64,000 nt of DNA. Source: Xanthoparmelia taractica (lineage: Eukaryota; Ascomycota; Lecanoromycetes; Lecanorales; Parmeliaceae). The notes below the pieces were generated by a model, which saw only the letters and a program-made list of their open reading frames with translations, did no database searches and was not told where the DNA came from. A program made the translations under genes and the position numbers. The stretch lies in contig JANQBS010000018.1 of NCBI GenBank assembly GCA_033085395.1, positions 240,398 through 304,397 on the forward strand, given 5' to 3'. Positions 24,354-36,605 of the stretch are shown here, piece by piece. Each line of letters begins with the position of its first letter. Position 1 is the stretch's first letter.

Positions 24354-25320
24354 TGTGTGTGAGTGTAGCATAGGATGGAATTATGTATGAAAAGAATGAC
24401 AGCAGGTCGAGTCACGTAGCAGAGGGGGAAGGAGTGGGTGGGTTGGAGGAGGCACAGAAGGACGTACTTGTCTTGGCGAAATGGATGTTGAGGTTACATG
24501 CGATAGTGGTGGTGGTGGAGGCTGTGCAGTGCTCTATAATGCAACTTGCAATCTTCTTTTGTATATTCTTAGCCGTCGAAAAGCCATAACCAATCTCATC
24601 ATATCATGGCAACGTCCATATCATTCGATATCATTCATCCAATCAATAATCCAACACCTTGTAGAGCGTACTGTATAGGTGATAGGAAAAACGTTGCCCC
24701 GTCCCCAAGACGTGCGCTACCACCAAACCTTTTACCTAACCTAAGCCATTCGATGCACTCACTCTTCTGCACAGCAAATACTATACGAGGCCAGACGCAC
24801 GCCCATACAGTTCCACTTGTACTGTTGTCTAATCTCAATTGAATAGTAGCATTGCATGTCTTCTTATAATGAATAGTCGTTGCCATTCAGCACACTGCCG
24901 AGGCTCGTAGACCGGTTATGTACTCTTGCTTTTCCCTACATACAAATTCACAATATCCACACTGCTCCCAATCCCTCAAAACATCCCTTCCTAAATCGTT
25001 GCAGAATCACACAATGGATTCATTGCAAATAGAAAACCCATGTCATCGTGACTCGTAAATGCATCATTCTTCCCGACATGCATGAGATACCTTGGCAGTC
25101 GTCAGAAGAAACAAGTGCATGTCTTGCTATTAGAACATTTTTGTACATGAACGGAAAAAGGAACTTGACAGGCGTTGACCGTTGTCATCTTCGAATCGAT
25201 CCTCTTCGATGATGGGACAATATACCGGTCCTTGGGTATCTTAGCGAAAGAGTAAACATGCTTGTAGCGTTGTGATGTTGTGCGTGTGTACATTAAAGGT
25301 TCTCTACAATATATGTGTGT
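24354..25320. other. Intergenic: transglutaminase promoter and TF 3' flank
   Basis: Lies between two minus-strand genes. No gene or RNA was recognised. Confidence 0.5.
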
Positions 25321-28300
25321 TCACGTCGAAGGGTTGACCGAGGCTGCTTCTCGTTCCTTGATGTGTGCGGCTTGTACGCGCAACGACTGCGACATCTCTC
25401 GGGTTACTGTCAACGATTAGTAATGCCTGCTACACCGAGCAAGCAATCGACTTACCGGGCCAGACCGCAGCCTGCTCGAACATGCGAGCGTGGACCAGCA
25501 GAATCTTGCTGCCATACCCGCAGTCCTCCATGTTCGGACAACTCGTATCTACCATTACCCCGCTGTCTGCGAGTTTCACCTCTGCGCTGGTCAGGACTTC
25601 GTTGATCTTTTCTAAAATCTCAAGATCTTTGTCTCCCATGAGTATGATGCCTGGAACCTCAGTAAAGTCGATGTGGTCTTTGCCGAGAATGCCCAAATAA
25701 CGACCTACTCGCTCTTGGACCGTTGAGACCCACTCAGCAAGTACTTGAGCGCAGTCAAAGGCGCACAGCGCCGATTGTAGGGGAAGCTCTCTGGAGCTGA
25801 AGTCTGCGAATGTGACACCGAGCTTGTTGGCCATAATCAAAGCGTTGACCGCCAACTCTGCTGCAAGAAACAACTGCTTCTCCCTCGTCGTGTATGCTCC
25901 AGACCGACCACTGGGTGAAGTCTCTGACGTTGTGACATCGGCACAGGCGGAGTCCTCAGGCTTGACGTGAGAGGAGTTCATGTTGGGAGAGCCACTCGTG
26001 GTGCTAGACACAGCGTCTGATTCGCCGCTGCTAGAACTGGAGCGAGGCGAGTGACCCGCATGTTGGACGAACTCATTGCCACAAGCTAACTCATCCGCCA
26101 TTGTGTCATAGTCGCGTCTGAAAAAAGCCTCTTTCGAACGTCCGAGGTTCACGTACAGACGAACGTATGCAAGGTCCAACAGCGGTATACAGTCAGCTGA
26201 GAGCGAGCTAGCGCCGAAAGGATTGGGCCTTTCAATGCTGTGCTCTGGGCTACATGACCATGCTGCTTGCCATGCTTGCAGAGCAGGTTTAATACGATCA
26301 TGCATTGCTTTAGTCTCCTCCGGTGTCCACTGTCGTCCCATGTGTCTCTGCCGCGTCTCCCAAATATAGTTGTGCAGTGCGTTGATCAGGATGAGGCAGC
26401 CGAACGTACTTGGCTGGATCTCGCTTCCGGGAAGATCGTCGAACTTCATGTTCGGTGGGTCACAGGTCTGTCGCACGCCATAATGCCCCCGCTGCGCTCG
26501 TTGGCTCGCTGTCAACAAAGAGCTTAGAGCAGAAGCAAACGACAGTGATCTCTGATCTGACATAGCATCACCACCGAGCGAGCGCCAAGTCTCGGCGGAT
26601 TCGGCAGCCCAGAGACCTTCGTCGCAAGGTAAATCGAGGCCAATCTCCGAGTTCATCAAAGCTGGAGCGTGGTTGTAAGCAGAGACCAGAAGGCTTGACA
26701 AGATGAAGACAGCGTATAAAGTTCGCTTGCGCTCTTCGCCCAGCTTCCAATAGTACCACTCATTTTGAGCATCGAAAGTGCTATGAGATCCTGCATACTT
26801 CCACTCATCCCCACTCATCTGTCCGTCCTCTTGCTTGATGTGGGATGCAGTTTCATGTCCGGAGTGGAACCCCGGCAGTGTTTTCGTAAGTTCAGCTGCT
26901 CGAGCTAGACTGACAAGGGCGGCACAATGCGTGCTTGCGATACCTGCAGCAGTCTTATCTCCACAGTTGTGACCATATATTACATTGAGCAGCATAGCCT
27001 GTACGAGCCATAACGGGGTATTTTGAGAGTAGCTCTCATGTGAGCTGTGATTACCATGGAGCGCTGCCGACATATCTGCCTTGCGCCGCTCGTCCAAATA
27101 CAAATGTATCATCTTCTTTGCCATCTCGAATAGCTCTTTCGAAGCACTTGAATCGTATTCGTACAGAGCGCCGATAGCGGCCATAGCAAGAATAAGAGAG
27201 CCCCCACCTCCTGCAATAGTTGATTGACCGCAAGCAAAGTGTCCGCTGGAAGCTCGAAGGCTGCTTGTAAATGCCGGAGAATCGAAAGACAACGAAGGAA
27301 TATGTAAAAACGGTAGATGAGGGTGGAAGTACTGTATGTAGGCAGCAACATAGCGTTGAAGATCGTAAGTGCTGGGAAGCGGAATGCTGCTTATGCTTCT
27401 GGGCACGGAAGAAAATCCAGGGGACAGAGGTGAAGATACGTGAGGGTGGGATGTCTTTCGTTGCCTGAACACGGACGGCTGTGAGAGACTTGTCAGAAGA
27501 GCTTGGCGTGTCGCGTCAGTGATGGAGTCTGTAGAGACAGACGTCACAGAGCTTTGTCGATTGCTGCTGCTGATGGACGCTGCGGAATTGCTGGGAGTGT
27601 CCGAAGTATTGTTCATTGACGCAGGGAAATAATGGTGACTCATTCCAGGTAATAGGGGTATTGGGGTTTGGGAACTTAGAGGTGGTGGAGAGGAGAAATA
27701 CTGATCGCCATTTCCCATATTCGCGCTCGGAGAGTCCGGAGACATTTGGCTTGGAGGGCACAATTCAGGAAATGGCTGCCCTGATAGGTCCATGGAAAAG
27801 CCTGGTGGAAAGGCAACTTGAGGCAATGGAGCGTTCGGCCATACTCCCGATGCGCTCATCGCATTGTTGGACGTATCAAGCATCATTTCACTCATACCAC
27901 CAGGGCTGCCGGTGCTGATTGCGGATGGTGAAGAGCCAGCTATCGCTTGCTCATTATATTCGTGGAGTGACATTTGGTTGTCAAAATGAGTCATCCAAGT
28001 GAAGTTGCCTTCGTTGTCCATCATAGACTGGGCTGAGTGAACCTCTGGAAACCCCTGCTGATACGGTGATAGCGGCTTGTCGAAGGCAAGAATCTGTGGA
28101 GAGTGGGAAAAGTGTAGCTGTGCAGGATTTACTGTCGTTCCAGGTCCGTACAAAACGTCCATGTCAACGTCACTACCATACCCTCCGAATGGTGGAGCAG
28201 TACGTAAACCGGCGCCAATGTCGATACTCTGGTGCCTCGTTTCGAGCTTCGGCAGCACATGTGGATTCCCATGATGTCCAGCGGCTGCTGACATCCCCCG

Positions 28301-29053
28301 CGAGGGGTAGGTGCCAACACCAGGTAGTCCATGCGAAATTCCATTCAACCCACTATGGTGATTAAGGCCACGACCTATGCTTTCATACTTAGAGGCTGAC
28401 GAGTTCGCAGCCGCGAGCAATCCTGGAGTCGGGCCGTCTACATGGCTTATTGTATTCGCTCTTGGGCGCATTGCGCTAGGCCCTGCGGTCCCGGAAGCAT
28501 TGTTGGCCATTGAATTTTTACGAACCCTCGTGGAGCCTCTTGGGGTTGCGCTACTGGTACTCTCCCGCCTCGCGCCTCTTTGCCGTGACGGGGGCAAGGC
28601 CGTCAAGTGTAGCTTCTGCTGGTGCCTTAAAAGTAGGTCTCGTCTAGCAAAGCATCGGGTACACTCCGGGCAGGCGAAAGGCTTCTCTTTCGTATGAGAA
28701 CGTTCATGCCGCTTCAAATGCTCGAGACGGGCGAAGGACCGGGTACAAGTAGCACAAATATGTGGCCTGGGCTTATCCGTTTTCGGGGGAGGGAAGACGG
28801 GGTTTGCGTTTTGGCCGCTGTTCAAGGACTTCGCATGCGGGCGAGCTAGGATGGAGTCAGTCCCAGAGATGCCATCTTTCATTGGGAGCAGCAGTGTGGA
28901 TTGGAGGTGCGGTGGTCAGAGCATACCATTGCCTTGTCCGCCGGCATTACTGCTACCATCGGTGCCTGTGGCCCCGGCAGAAGCACCAACGCTGGTCGAG
29001 GGCACGATTGTATTCGAGTCATGGGCTGTTGTCATATCCGAGAGCGTTGTCAT
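25321..29053 (-). CDS. C2H2 zinc-finger regulator with fungal-TF domain (ADR1/RSF2-like)
   Basis: Nuclear DNA-binding regulator. Three exons, 29053-28927, 28875-25456 and 25406-25321, give 1210 aa. The introns are 51 nt (gtatgc...gaaag) and 49 nt (gtaagt, branch tactaatc, acceptor tgacag); both keep frame, and skipping the last would end the protein early in the intron. Two adjacent C2H2 fingers sit near the N-terminus: Cys83/Cys86/His99/His103 and Cys111/Cys114/His127/His132. Their ARLEHLKRHERSH and ARRDLLLRHQQKLH helices are typical of the ADR1/RSF2/TDA9 class. A long Ser/Pro/Met-rich middle follows. From about residue 545 the fungal-specific transcription-factor domain begins (YIQYFHPHLPFLHIPSL) and runs to about 900. 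The targets are unknown; relatives act in carbon or amide metabolism and stress. It has a very long upstream gene-free region. Confidence 0.85.
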
Positions 29054-32000
29054 AACAATTGGAAATGCCGACAGGAAATGAGGACTGACTCCTGGCTGCA
29101 GTTAAAAGGGAAGTCAATCCTCGATGTTTATGAGTCGACCGGCCGTCAAGACCAGACCTTTTGGATCCTTAAGAGAGAGGATATGACAACAACGGCGGGA
29201 CAACCAGGTCTTCGATTTGTAGCTTATCTAACGCGGGATGGAATAAAACGAGCGATGACAGGGTTTTAAAGGGTACTAAAGTTGCGACTTCGATTAGCAT
29301 GCGAATCATGTAGAGGCAACGGAGCGTAGAAATCGAGTCTGCTCGCTCACCCTATCAATGAAGACCCAGGCGGATAAACGGTGTCGTGCAGATGCAGGCA
29401 GCCGTCACCCAAATTGCAGCCTCGTAACGCACAAAGCAAGCTGCTCCTGGCCGCTCGAAAAAGGTTTTGAAGGATTGTATGTAGGTGTAGTTGGGGGTGG
29501 TGTGGGATGCACAGCGTTTGACGGTTGTAGATTCCAGCCTGTTTTTGAAGCGCTCGGCTTGCCGAACGGTGCCTCGGAGCTGTGGTGCGCAAGTAATGAT
29601 TGCAGGACGAAAGTGCGACAGTGACCGAACCGTGCTTGAAAATAATGCTGGTGTATTGGTGTTTATTGGTGTTTGTTGGCTGCTTTCCTTGAGCAGACTG
29701 GGGAGAAGGCGCCGAGGCTGTTTGTTTTTTGACGGCGGTTGGGAATATGGAGAGCACGTGGTTATGATGAAGCATACATGATGCTCGGTGTTAAGACAGT
29801 ATGTGAAGAGGTATGTACAGCGACCAATTGACCTCTGCCGCCTCTGCGAGGAAGGGTGAAGAGAAGTGTTGAAGAAGAATCGAACAATTCGATGTCACCC
29901 AAGGCGGGTTTCTTGCCGCGGGCAGCTGATTGGCGGGAAGGAGGCAAAAAGGCCGATGCTGGATGTAGCCTGGTGTTGGCGGAGCGTCATGCGCTGCACG
30001 CATTGGCAGAGGCAGACTGTGGCCCAGAGAGAGAGAGGAATTTAGAAGCTTGGGTGTATGAGGATTGAAGGTGTATGGTTACTACTGGTTCCTGGGGATT
30101 TAGGTACAAAGATACAGACAGAAATCAGAAAGGGGAATCAGCCAAAATCTGGGGATCGAAAGTTGTTTGAGCCCCAATGGAAGGGGAAAAAGAAGGAGAG
30201 GAGTGGAAGCGCATTTGCAAGCGACCCTTTACAGGAGCAGCATTCTCATCGGAGAGCCAGTAGGGATGATGCATGGGTGACCCATCTTGACACACATAAA
30301 ACGATACCTTTTTTGATTTCTAGGATTATCTGCATCTGAAGCTATATCCCTGATGGCACAAGCATCCACTCGTGATCTGAGCCGCCATAGCGTCCAACGG
30401 TCATCTTGGTGGCGAGTGCTAAAAAGAACTAACACAAAATCACTAAAATAGTGAGAACGAGCTGCGGCAAAGGCTTTCTCTTTCCCATGATCTTCCCCCT
30501 ACTTCTTACCCTGAGAGTATATAAGCCAAACGCCCCCCTGCGATATGCACCATATGCACCCGTACTTCTTGGGAAGAGAGTTCATGGTGCAAGTATTGTC
30601 TTTCCGTCAGATCAGCGTCCTCTAGTCCTAGGTATTTTCACTTCAAAGCACCAGGGTCAAATGTCAACCTTGTTCTTTTTTTCACTAATGACTTGTCATT
30701 AAATGGCAATGTCTCAGAATCCTTTGGTCCGTACTTGCTCAGCATAATGCTTTGCAAGAAATAATGATGACAATGATGATAATATTCTCACGCAAAAAGG
30801 ATGAAGCAAGTCATCTCGTGACCTGCTCACTAACTTGGCAGTCGGCGCCGTTGAAAGGAGGAAAAATAATCCTAATTACTTCACCAAACGTCGAAGCATA
30901 CTTAACACTTGGCTCATGGGCACATGGTGGCCAAGCCACACGACAACAATAATAATAATCATAATACAAATAATAACAATACGGTAGTAATGAACGGGTT
31001 TCAATTTCTTCAGGTCTGGAAGTATCCACTTGTCGCTGCTTGCTGCTTCGGTCCTTCTACTTCTCTCCCTCAATCAATCTAGCCCCATCTGGTCAGAATC
31101 CGGGGTCTAGCGGCATTCTTTTTGAATTTTGTTTATGATTCGAGGGTTCATTTCAATGTCTTGCATGCCGCAACCCGCTGACTTAGATTGGTAGAAGAAG
31201 AAGCTTTTGAACTTTGGCTCCTACTAGGCACCGTCATCCATGTAAGTACCTCGCCTACCTCCACGAGTTTGAACCATACAGATGGCTTGTGCTCTTGGCG
31301 CTTTGCTGATCATGAACGGCATGATCAGGAGCTAAAAAGGTTGTTTAAAGAAGTACTTCGTAGAGAAAAAAGAATCCGCAATCGTAGCTCGCTCCGACGG
31401 AAATCGTCTGGACCCGGTGGAAGATCCTCGGGCCTCGAACTTCAGCATGCCCGTCGCCCAAATAAAACTCGTACTTTTTTGTCCAGTCAAGATCTCCCAG
31501 TCAGAATAGTGCTCAGCTTACGTAGACTTAGCTTAGGAAGGACACATGACTTTTAAAAAAAAGGCTTGTATGACTTCCCTACCTTAGTCCTTGGTTTACT
31601 GCCCGTAGCTTTTGCAATTATCTCCTAGCTTTCCACATTCTCACACCCGCTGACCATCCAAAGCTAATCGGACGCCGTTCATTTGTACTCCTGACTCCTA
31701 ATTACTGTACGGTTGACGTCCGTTGCTATGTGAGCTCGCACATGATTTCTGGACAGGATACACCAACTCAACGAGTCAACGACCTTCCATTAAGGATCGC
31801 TTGGACCGAGTTTCCGGGCTTTCTTTAAACACACGGGCTTTACCGCAGCTGCGAGATCTAACGGTCGAACCAGCAGCGAAGGAAGACAACCATATCCAGA
31901 GCAGCGCATCCATCACAAGGACAATCGCTCCGTTATGAGAATAAGGAACAAGCCCGCACGAACCAATGGAGAACCGGTGCGATAAAAACCCACTCTTCTG

Positions 32001-33915
32001 TCAAGGGAAGGTCAAAGCGGGTATTGGCCCTGCAGGCATCTTATGGAGCCGGACACAGAGTCGAAAGCGGCAAAGACAGAACATAATTATTATTATTATT
32101 ATTATTATTGTTATTACCATCTATTATTTTTCTCCAGGCCAGCTAGGCCCAAGGATCAATCGTCGATGCAGCACACGGCCCGACTAAAGGATTCGAGAAA
32201 GTCAGCAGAAGATTATGGTCTGGTCATCTCGGTCCACTCATTTCCGTGCCCGAGGAAGGTGGTTGACCGAAGCAGCAACAAGCCTGCGTGGTGATGTAGA
32301 ACACTGCATAAAGTACTGCATATTGCATTTGCCTTTTGGCTTCTTTTCAACTTGGCCCTTGTCACTCACATAGCCTCAGCCCACTTCGCGCGAAAAAGGT
32401 GGGCTGTTAAGCGCCGGGTTTAAAAGACTGGTCTTACGGCAAAGGCAGCGAGAGCGAGCCAATAGGAGATTTCAATTTGGACAAGTTCAAACCAAAAGTC
32501 CTTTCTACAAGGTACCGTGTCCTGTCCTCTCGTTAGTAAGAAAAATCCGACTAACCAGAGACAGTCTGCTCGCCGACATTAACCAACTAGTGGAAACCAC
32601 GCCCACCCGTGTGGCCAGCACCAGTCAAAAAGGAGACAAATTAACATTCAGCGCACAAGAAGCCATACTGCAATTGCTGGACTTTTTCTTGAGCCCCTCG
32701 GCCAAACCAGTTCTATCAACGTTTCTACCCATCATGGGCTGTCGAGAACATTGCGAATAAGTCTCGTCTCTCATCATATCAGATGTGGCCTGCAATCAAT
32801 GGGTGGCCGTGCGTAACCAATGGAACCACAAAACCTAATAAATCCTATGGCCTTCCAGTGAACAATCAAGTATCGAAATCTTAATGCTGAACAGACAGAT
32901 AGGCCGTATGGAAGACGCCGAACACCAAAACTTCGTTGGAAAGGTGATTGAACTTCGCAAGTTGCGTACTCTGGAGGACATGTCAGCAGGCTTTTGAAGG
33001 GGTTTTCTCTCGTTCGCATGAGTACTCTTTCGCTCTCAATTAAGCAATTCATCAAAACATCAACAGTCCACCAGCCTTCCCCTTACCCTCAAGAGCGTGC
33101 AAGTAAAAGAACCGAACCCACAGACTGAGAGAATGGCTCGTACACAGACAGTATCACCCATCTACACGATGAGTAGAAAGCATCAGGGCTTCATGTCCAG
33201 CAGATTTATCTGCGCCTGCGCTGCGGAGGCCCCGTTGGAGCGGCACTTTATTGGGGCAGTCAATGTAGAGTTCATATGGCGGGATCAACATCAGAATTCA
33301 GTCTTCCATTCTCCCAGGACAGGAGGCCTCGCTCTCCTCCTCCTGCTCCTGCTCGGACATTCCCAATACTTCTCGGCAGGTTTCCCACGGGACAGACATG
33401 GCATCACGACCCTTCCCTTCGCTTACCAACGGCCGCTCATACATACATACATACCTACCAACCTATCCATTGACCAACGAAGGGTGTGATTCCACGAACG
33501 TTGGGGCCCCCTAAAGGACCCCGCTGTTTGTATAAGTAGTAGATCGTAGGTAGGGGCGTTGTAGTATCCACGTGTGCCATAGTCGTGGCCAGCGACAGAA
33601 CGGCCGGCCAGGGATTGAAGGATGGAGTAAAGGTAAGATAGGTAAGGTAAGGTAAGGTAGCTTCGTACTACAGGCCACCAAGCCAACTCCGCGAAAGAGC
33701 TGGAATCAGAATCGACAGATAAAGAAGTGATATATTAATAGCAGCACAGTAGCAAGATTCGAACGTAGCATGGCGCCAAATAGGTAATCTGTAAAACAAG
33801 CGTACTCGTACAAGTACCACCTAAACAACCCATCTTTTCTCCCTCCTTGTCCCTCCTCGACGTAATGAAGTATAGTATACAGTGCATGAATAATTGATGA
33901 GTGCAAGGGACCTGC
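29054..33915. other. 4.9-kb stretch without a recognisable gene
   Basis: Upstream of the C2H2 regulator; part may be its leader and promoter. It contains microsatellite-like AAT/ATT tracts (30946-30985; (ATT)n at 32086-32116) and short GGTAA repeats near 33632-33658. Frames such as 29347-29775 and 31188-31556 show no family features. Confidence 0.45.
32086..32116. repeat. (ATT)n microsatellite
   Basis: About ten ATT units, interrupted once by ATTG. Confidence 0.8.
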
Positions 33916-35316
33916 CTATTTCCGTTCCCGGACCACCATGATACGACAAGTGTTTTTTTCACCCTTGCCATCGCCGTCGCGTTCTTCAATGATAGCCCGT
34001 TCTCCTGTTCCAGCGTTATCGTCTTCGACATGACGCCCTTCGCCAGCACGTTGTTCTCCACCGTGCTTGCTGAGATCACGTTCTTTGGTGTCGTTTTTTC
34101 CAGCGTGAGCTCGTTCAGCATCACTCTTTCCGGCATTTTCGTTCGTGCCAGCACCTTGTCCAGCATGACCTTGTCCAACAGCGGCACCTTCTCCAACAAC
34201 TTTCGTCCCACCATCGTCTTTTCCACCACCAACTTCTCCTCCATCATGATCCTCTCCCCGTCCATGACCTTCTGCTCCCAAACCCTCTGCAGCAGCCTTC
34301 CCTCCTCCTCCACTGTCTTGATGCACGCTGCCTGGAAGCTCACCCCCAGCAGACCCGTTGCCGTTATTCACGTTGCGCCTGGTCCCCGTAGAATGATTAG
34401 ACTTGCCGCTATGCACGCTGTGCTTGGATTTCGTAGACCGATTAGACTTGCCGCTCGTAATGCTGGCCGTATCTCCACTTGGCTGACGTCTCCCATCAAT
34501 ATCTTGATGCACGCTGCCTGGACCTGGATGCACGCTCCCAGTAGACCCGTTGCCGTTGTCCGCGCTGTGCTTAGACTTCGTAGACTTGTTGGACTTGCGG
34601 CTTGCAACGCTGGCCGTATCACCTCCTGGCTGGTCTGGTCCACCACTATCTTGATGTATGCTCCCTGGATGCGCGTTTCTGATAGGTCCATGGCCGCTAT
34701 GTGTGCTGTGCTTGGACTTCGTAGACTTGCTGGACTTGCGACTGGTAACGCTAGCCGTATCTCCCACGGCCTGATCTCCCCCAACAGTATCTTGATACCC
34801 ACTCCCTGGACCTGGATGCACGCTCCTAGTAGACCCGCTGCCATTATTGACGCTGCGCCTAGTCCCCGTAGACTTATTAGATTTGCCACTCGCAACGCTA
34901 GCCGTATCTCCACTTGGCTGACGTCTCCCATTAATGTCTTGATGAACGCTGCCTTGATGCACGCTGTCCTGATGAACGCTGTCTGGGTGCATGTTGTTTG
35001 GATGTACGTTGCCTGGAAGCACGCCGGCTGCATGCACACCCTCTGTAAACCCATTACCGTCATTCACGCTGCGCGTAGCCCCCCTAGATCCATTGGACCT
35101 GTCACTGGCAAGGCTGGCCGTATCTTCTCTTGGCTGACTTCTCCGACCACGTGCCTTGTGATTCACAACCTGCCGTGTACCATTCGGACCAAGTTCAACA
35201 CCCACAGTGAAGCGGTTAATAAAGGCCTCACGGAATTTACTCTTGACGGTCTTCGAGCTTCCCTTCTGCTTACCCGAGTCACGGTGGGTCGATCCGGAAG
35301 GCTTGGCCCCAGGCAT
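33916..35316 (-). CDS. Disordered protein with ~50-residue imperfect repeats
   Basis: Not recognised. It is a single exon of 466 aa with no signal peptide or membrane segment. After a basic N-terminus (about 1-60), five imperfect units of roughly 47-70 residues each start with [GE]DTAS[VLI][AT]S and continue as KSNKSTKSKHS, an Asn/Gly/Ser stretch and SVHPGPGSVHQD. Unit 1 contains a short internal repeat of HPDSVHQDSVHQGSVHQD. The C-terminal third is Gly/Asp/Glu/Lys-rich. The Ser/Thr-Lys units suggest phosphorylation-regulated disorder. A good TATA box (CTATAAAAGG, minus strand) lies at 35651-35660, implying a leader of about 300 nt. The opposite strand is also open for about 500 codons, so the coding strand is a choice; the TATA box, the ATG and the regular repeat periodicity favour minus. 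Confidence 0.6.
   Translation of the reverse strand: MPGAKPSGSTHRDSGKQKGSSKTVKSKFREAFINRFTVGVELGPNGTRQVVNHKARGRRSQPREDTASLASDRSNGSRGATRSVNDGNGFTEGVHAAGVLPGNVHPNNMHPDSVHQDSVHQGSVHQDINGRRQPSGDTASVASGKSNKSTGTRRSVNNGSGSTRSVHPGPGSGYQDTVGGDQAVGDTASVTSRKSSKSTKSKHSTHSGHGPIRNAHPGSIHQDSGGPDQPGGDTASVASRKSNKSTKSKHSADNGNGSTGSVHPGPGSVHQDIDGRRQPSGDTASITSGKSNRSTKSKHSVHSGKSNHSTGTRRNVNNGNGSAGGELPGSVHQDSGGGGKAAAEGLGAEGHGRGEDHDGGEVGGGKDDGGTKVVGEGAAVGQGHAGQGAGTNENAGKSDAERAHAGKNDTKERDLSKHGGEQRAGEGRHVEDDNAGTGERAIIEERDGDGKGEKNTCRIMVVRERK
34350..35120 (-). repeat. Intragenic imperfect repeats, about 145-200 bp units
   Basis: DNA counterpart of the protein repeats. Segments such as CTTGATGCACGCTGCCTGGA, CTGGATGCACGCTC and GGCCGTATCTCC recur through this interval. 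The unit length varies, indicating expansion and contraction within the gene. Confidence 0.7.
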
Positions 35317-35650
35317 ATCTGCGGAGTGGTGAAGTGTGCTGAAAATACTGGAGCAAGAGGGTTCGAGGCCGAAGGTGCGCTAGTGGGAAAGGATCGAGGG
35401 GCTTGTAGAGCGGTATCCCTTGCTGAGTAGGTACAGAGCCGGCTGTATCTGTGTAGTGGAACGAGGACGGGCTGTTTGGCGGAAGACGTAGATAGATGCT
35501 GGTGCAGCGTGCGTTCTTGCTCTAGCAACAATGATCGAGTGGCTAGTATGAGAGATATGAGTTGAAGAAGTAGACTTGGACTGCGTGTGTGTAGTCGATG
35601 TTGAGCTTGAGAGATACTGAAGAAGAAATTGCTCATTCAAGAGAATGTAG

Positions 35651-35660
35651 CCTTTTATAG
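35651..35660 (-). promoter_or_regulatory. TATA box of the repeat-protein gene
   Basis: Reads CTATAAAAGG on the minus strand, 335 bases before the ATG at 35316. An ATG at 35636 is too close to the TATA box to lie in the mRNA if initiation is about 30 bases downstream. Confidence 0.55.
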
Positions 35661-36605
35661 TCTCTGAATGATATTTCCTGCCTTGTGGAAAGCTAGGCTT
35701 CAGCTGTGGAGCCAGGGGGACATTGAGATGGGACGTAGCGAATCGACGGGCCTGGAATTAAAAGTCATGCCTGCTGGTGACACTGTGTCCGTCTCAAGAG
35801 CAGGAGAGAATGTGGCATCGGAAAAAGCCTCCTGCATCGTAGAAGGCTGAGCTTCAGAATTGTAACAAGGAAGGAACAGAGATCGAATCATAGCGAATCG
35901 GTCGACCCAGAAACAGCTTCACTTCTTCACGTGGCAGTCTCCCTGCCTCGTCTGGAACAGGAGAGAAGAAGTGGAGAATTCTTGGTTGGTAGTCAATAGG
36001 CATTGGGGATGTAGATACGAGGTACCGGACAAGGCGATAGAGAGGCGAATGCAAGCATGCAACCACTACGAATAGTGGGGACCACAAACGGATCATGATT
36101 GTCTGCGGTGGAATCACTGCCTCAGAGGGGACTGCGAGTGACGAATGACTGAAGGAGTCACCCGAGGTAGCAAGTGACGCATGAGTGATGTCGGGCAGGC
36201 CTTCTTTGCAGGAGAAATGTTTTAGCGAGCCCTGAATTCCGTTTGAGATCCGGTAAGCGAGCCTAAATTCTTCAAAAATTTCAGTCTCATCATCATCCAT
36301 GGGCTTCGAGAATGCTGCCGCTGTTGCTGTTTCGACGATGTTTGCGTTACAAAGACTGAAGCTTCCATACTGAATCTGTTAACGGTTCTGTTCTTTGCCA
36401 AGCCGAACCAAGAGCCAGACTGTGGGAATAAAAATAGTGAACGCATAACAAACAGGAGAACATATATAGCGGGCCATCATTCTGGCAAATCATGGTTAAG
36501 ATTGCCATCAATGCAACGGATGCGGTGAGAATCTCTATGGATCGCTATCACTGTGGCCCTTTGCTGTTTTCAAGCTTCTACGTCACAGTTCCAAGGTTAA
36601 GCAAC
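35661..36605. other. Intergenic, no supported gene
   Basis: Minus frames 35854-36300 and 36222-36446 begin with ATG but show no family or clear splice link. A TATATATG-like stretch lies near 36463. A small hypothetical gene cannot be excluded. Confidence 0.4.

Noticed and set aside
33632..33658. GGTAA repeats resembling telomeric DNA
   Set aside because: Not the TTAGGG repeat of filamentous fungi; only a few units.
33740..33790. ATTCGAAC, resembling a tRNA T-loop
   Set aside because: The flanking bases do not form a T stem, and no acceptor stem was found.
33901..35430. Plus-strand open frame of about 500 codons
   Set aside because: Mirror of the minus-strand repeat gene. The frame opens at a non-ATG codon, and the TATA box and ATG support the minus strand.
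35854..36446. Two minus frames that might form a small gene
   Set aside because: No convincing intron joins them and no similarity is recognised.
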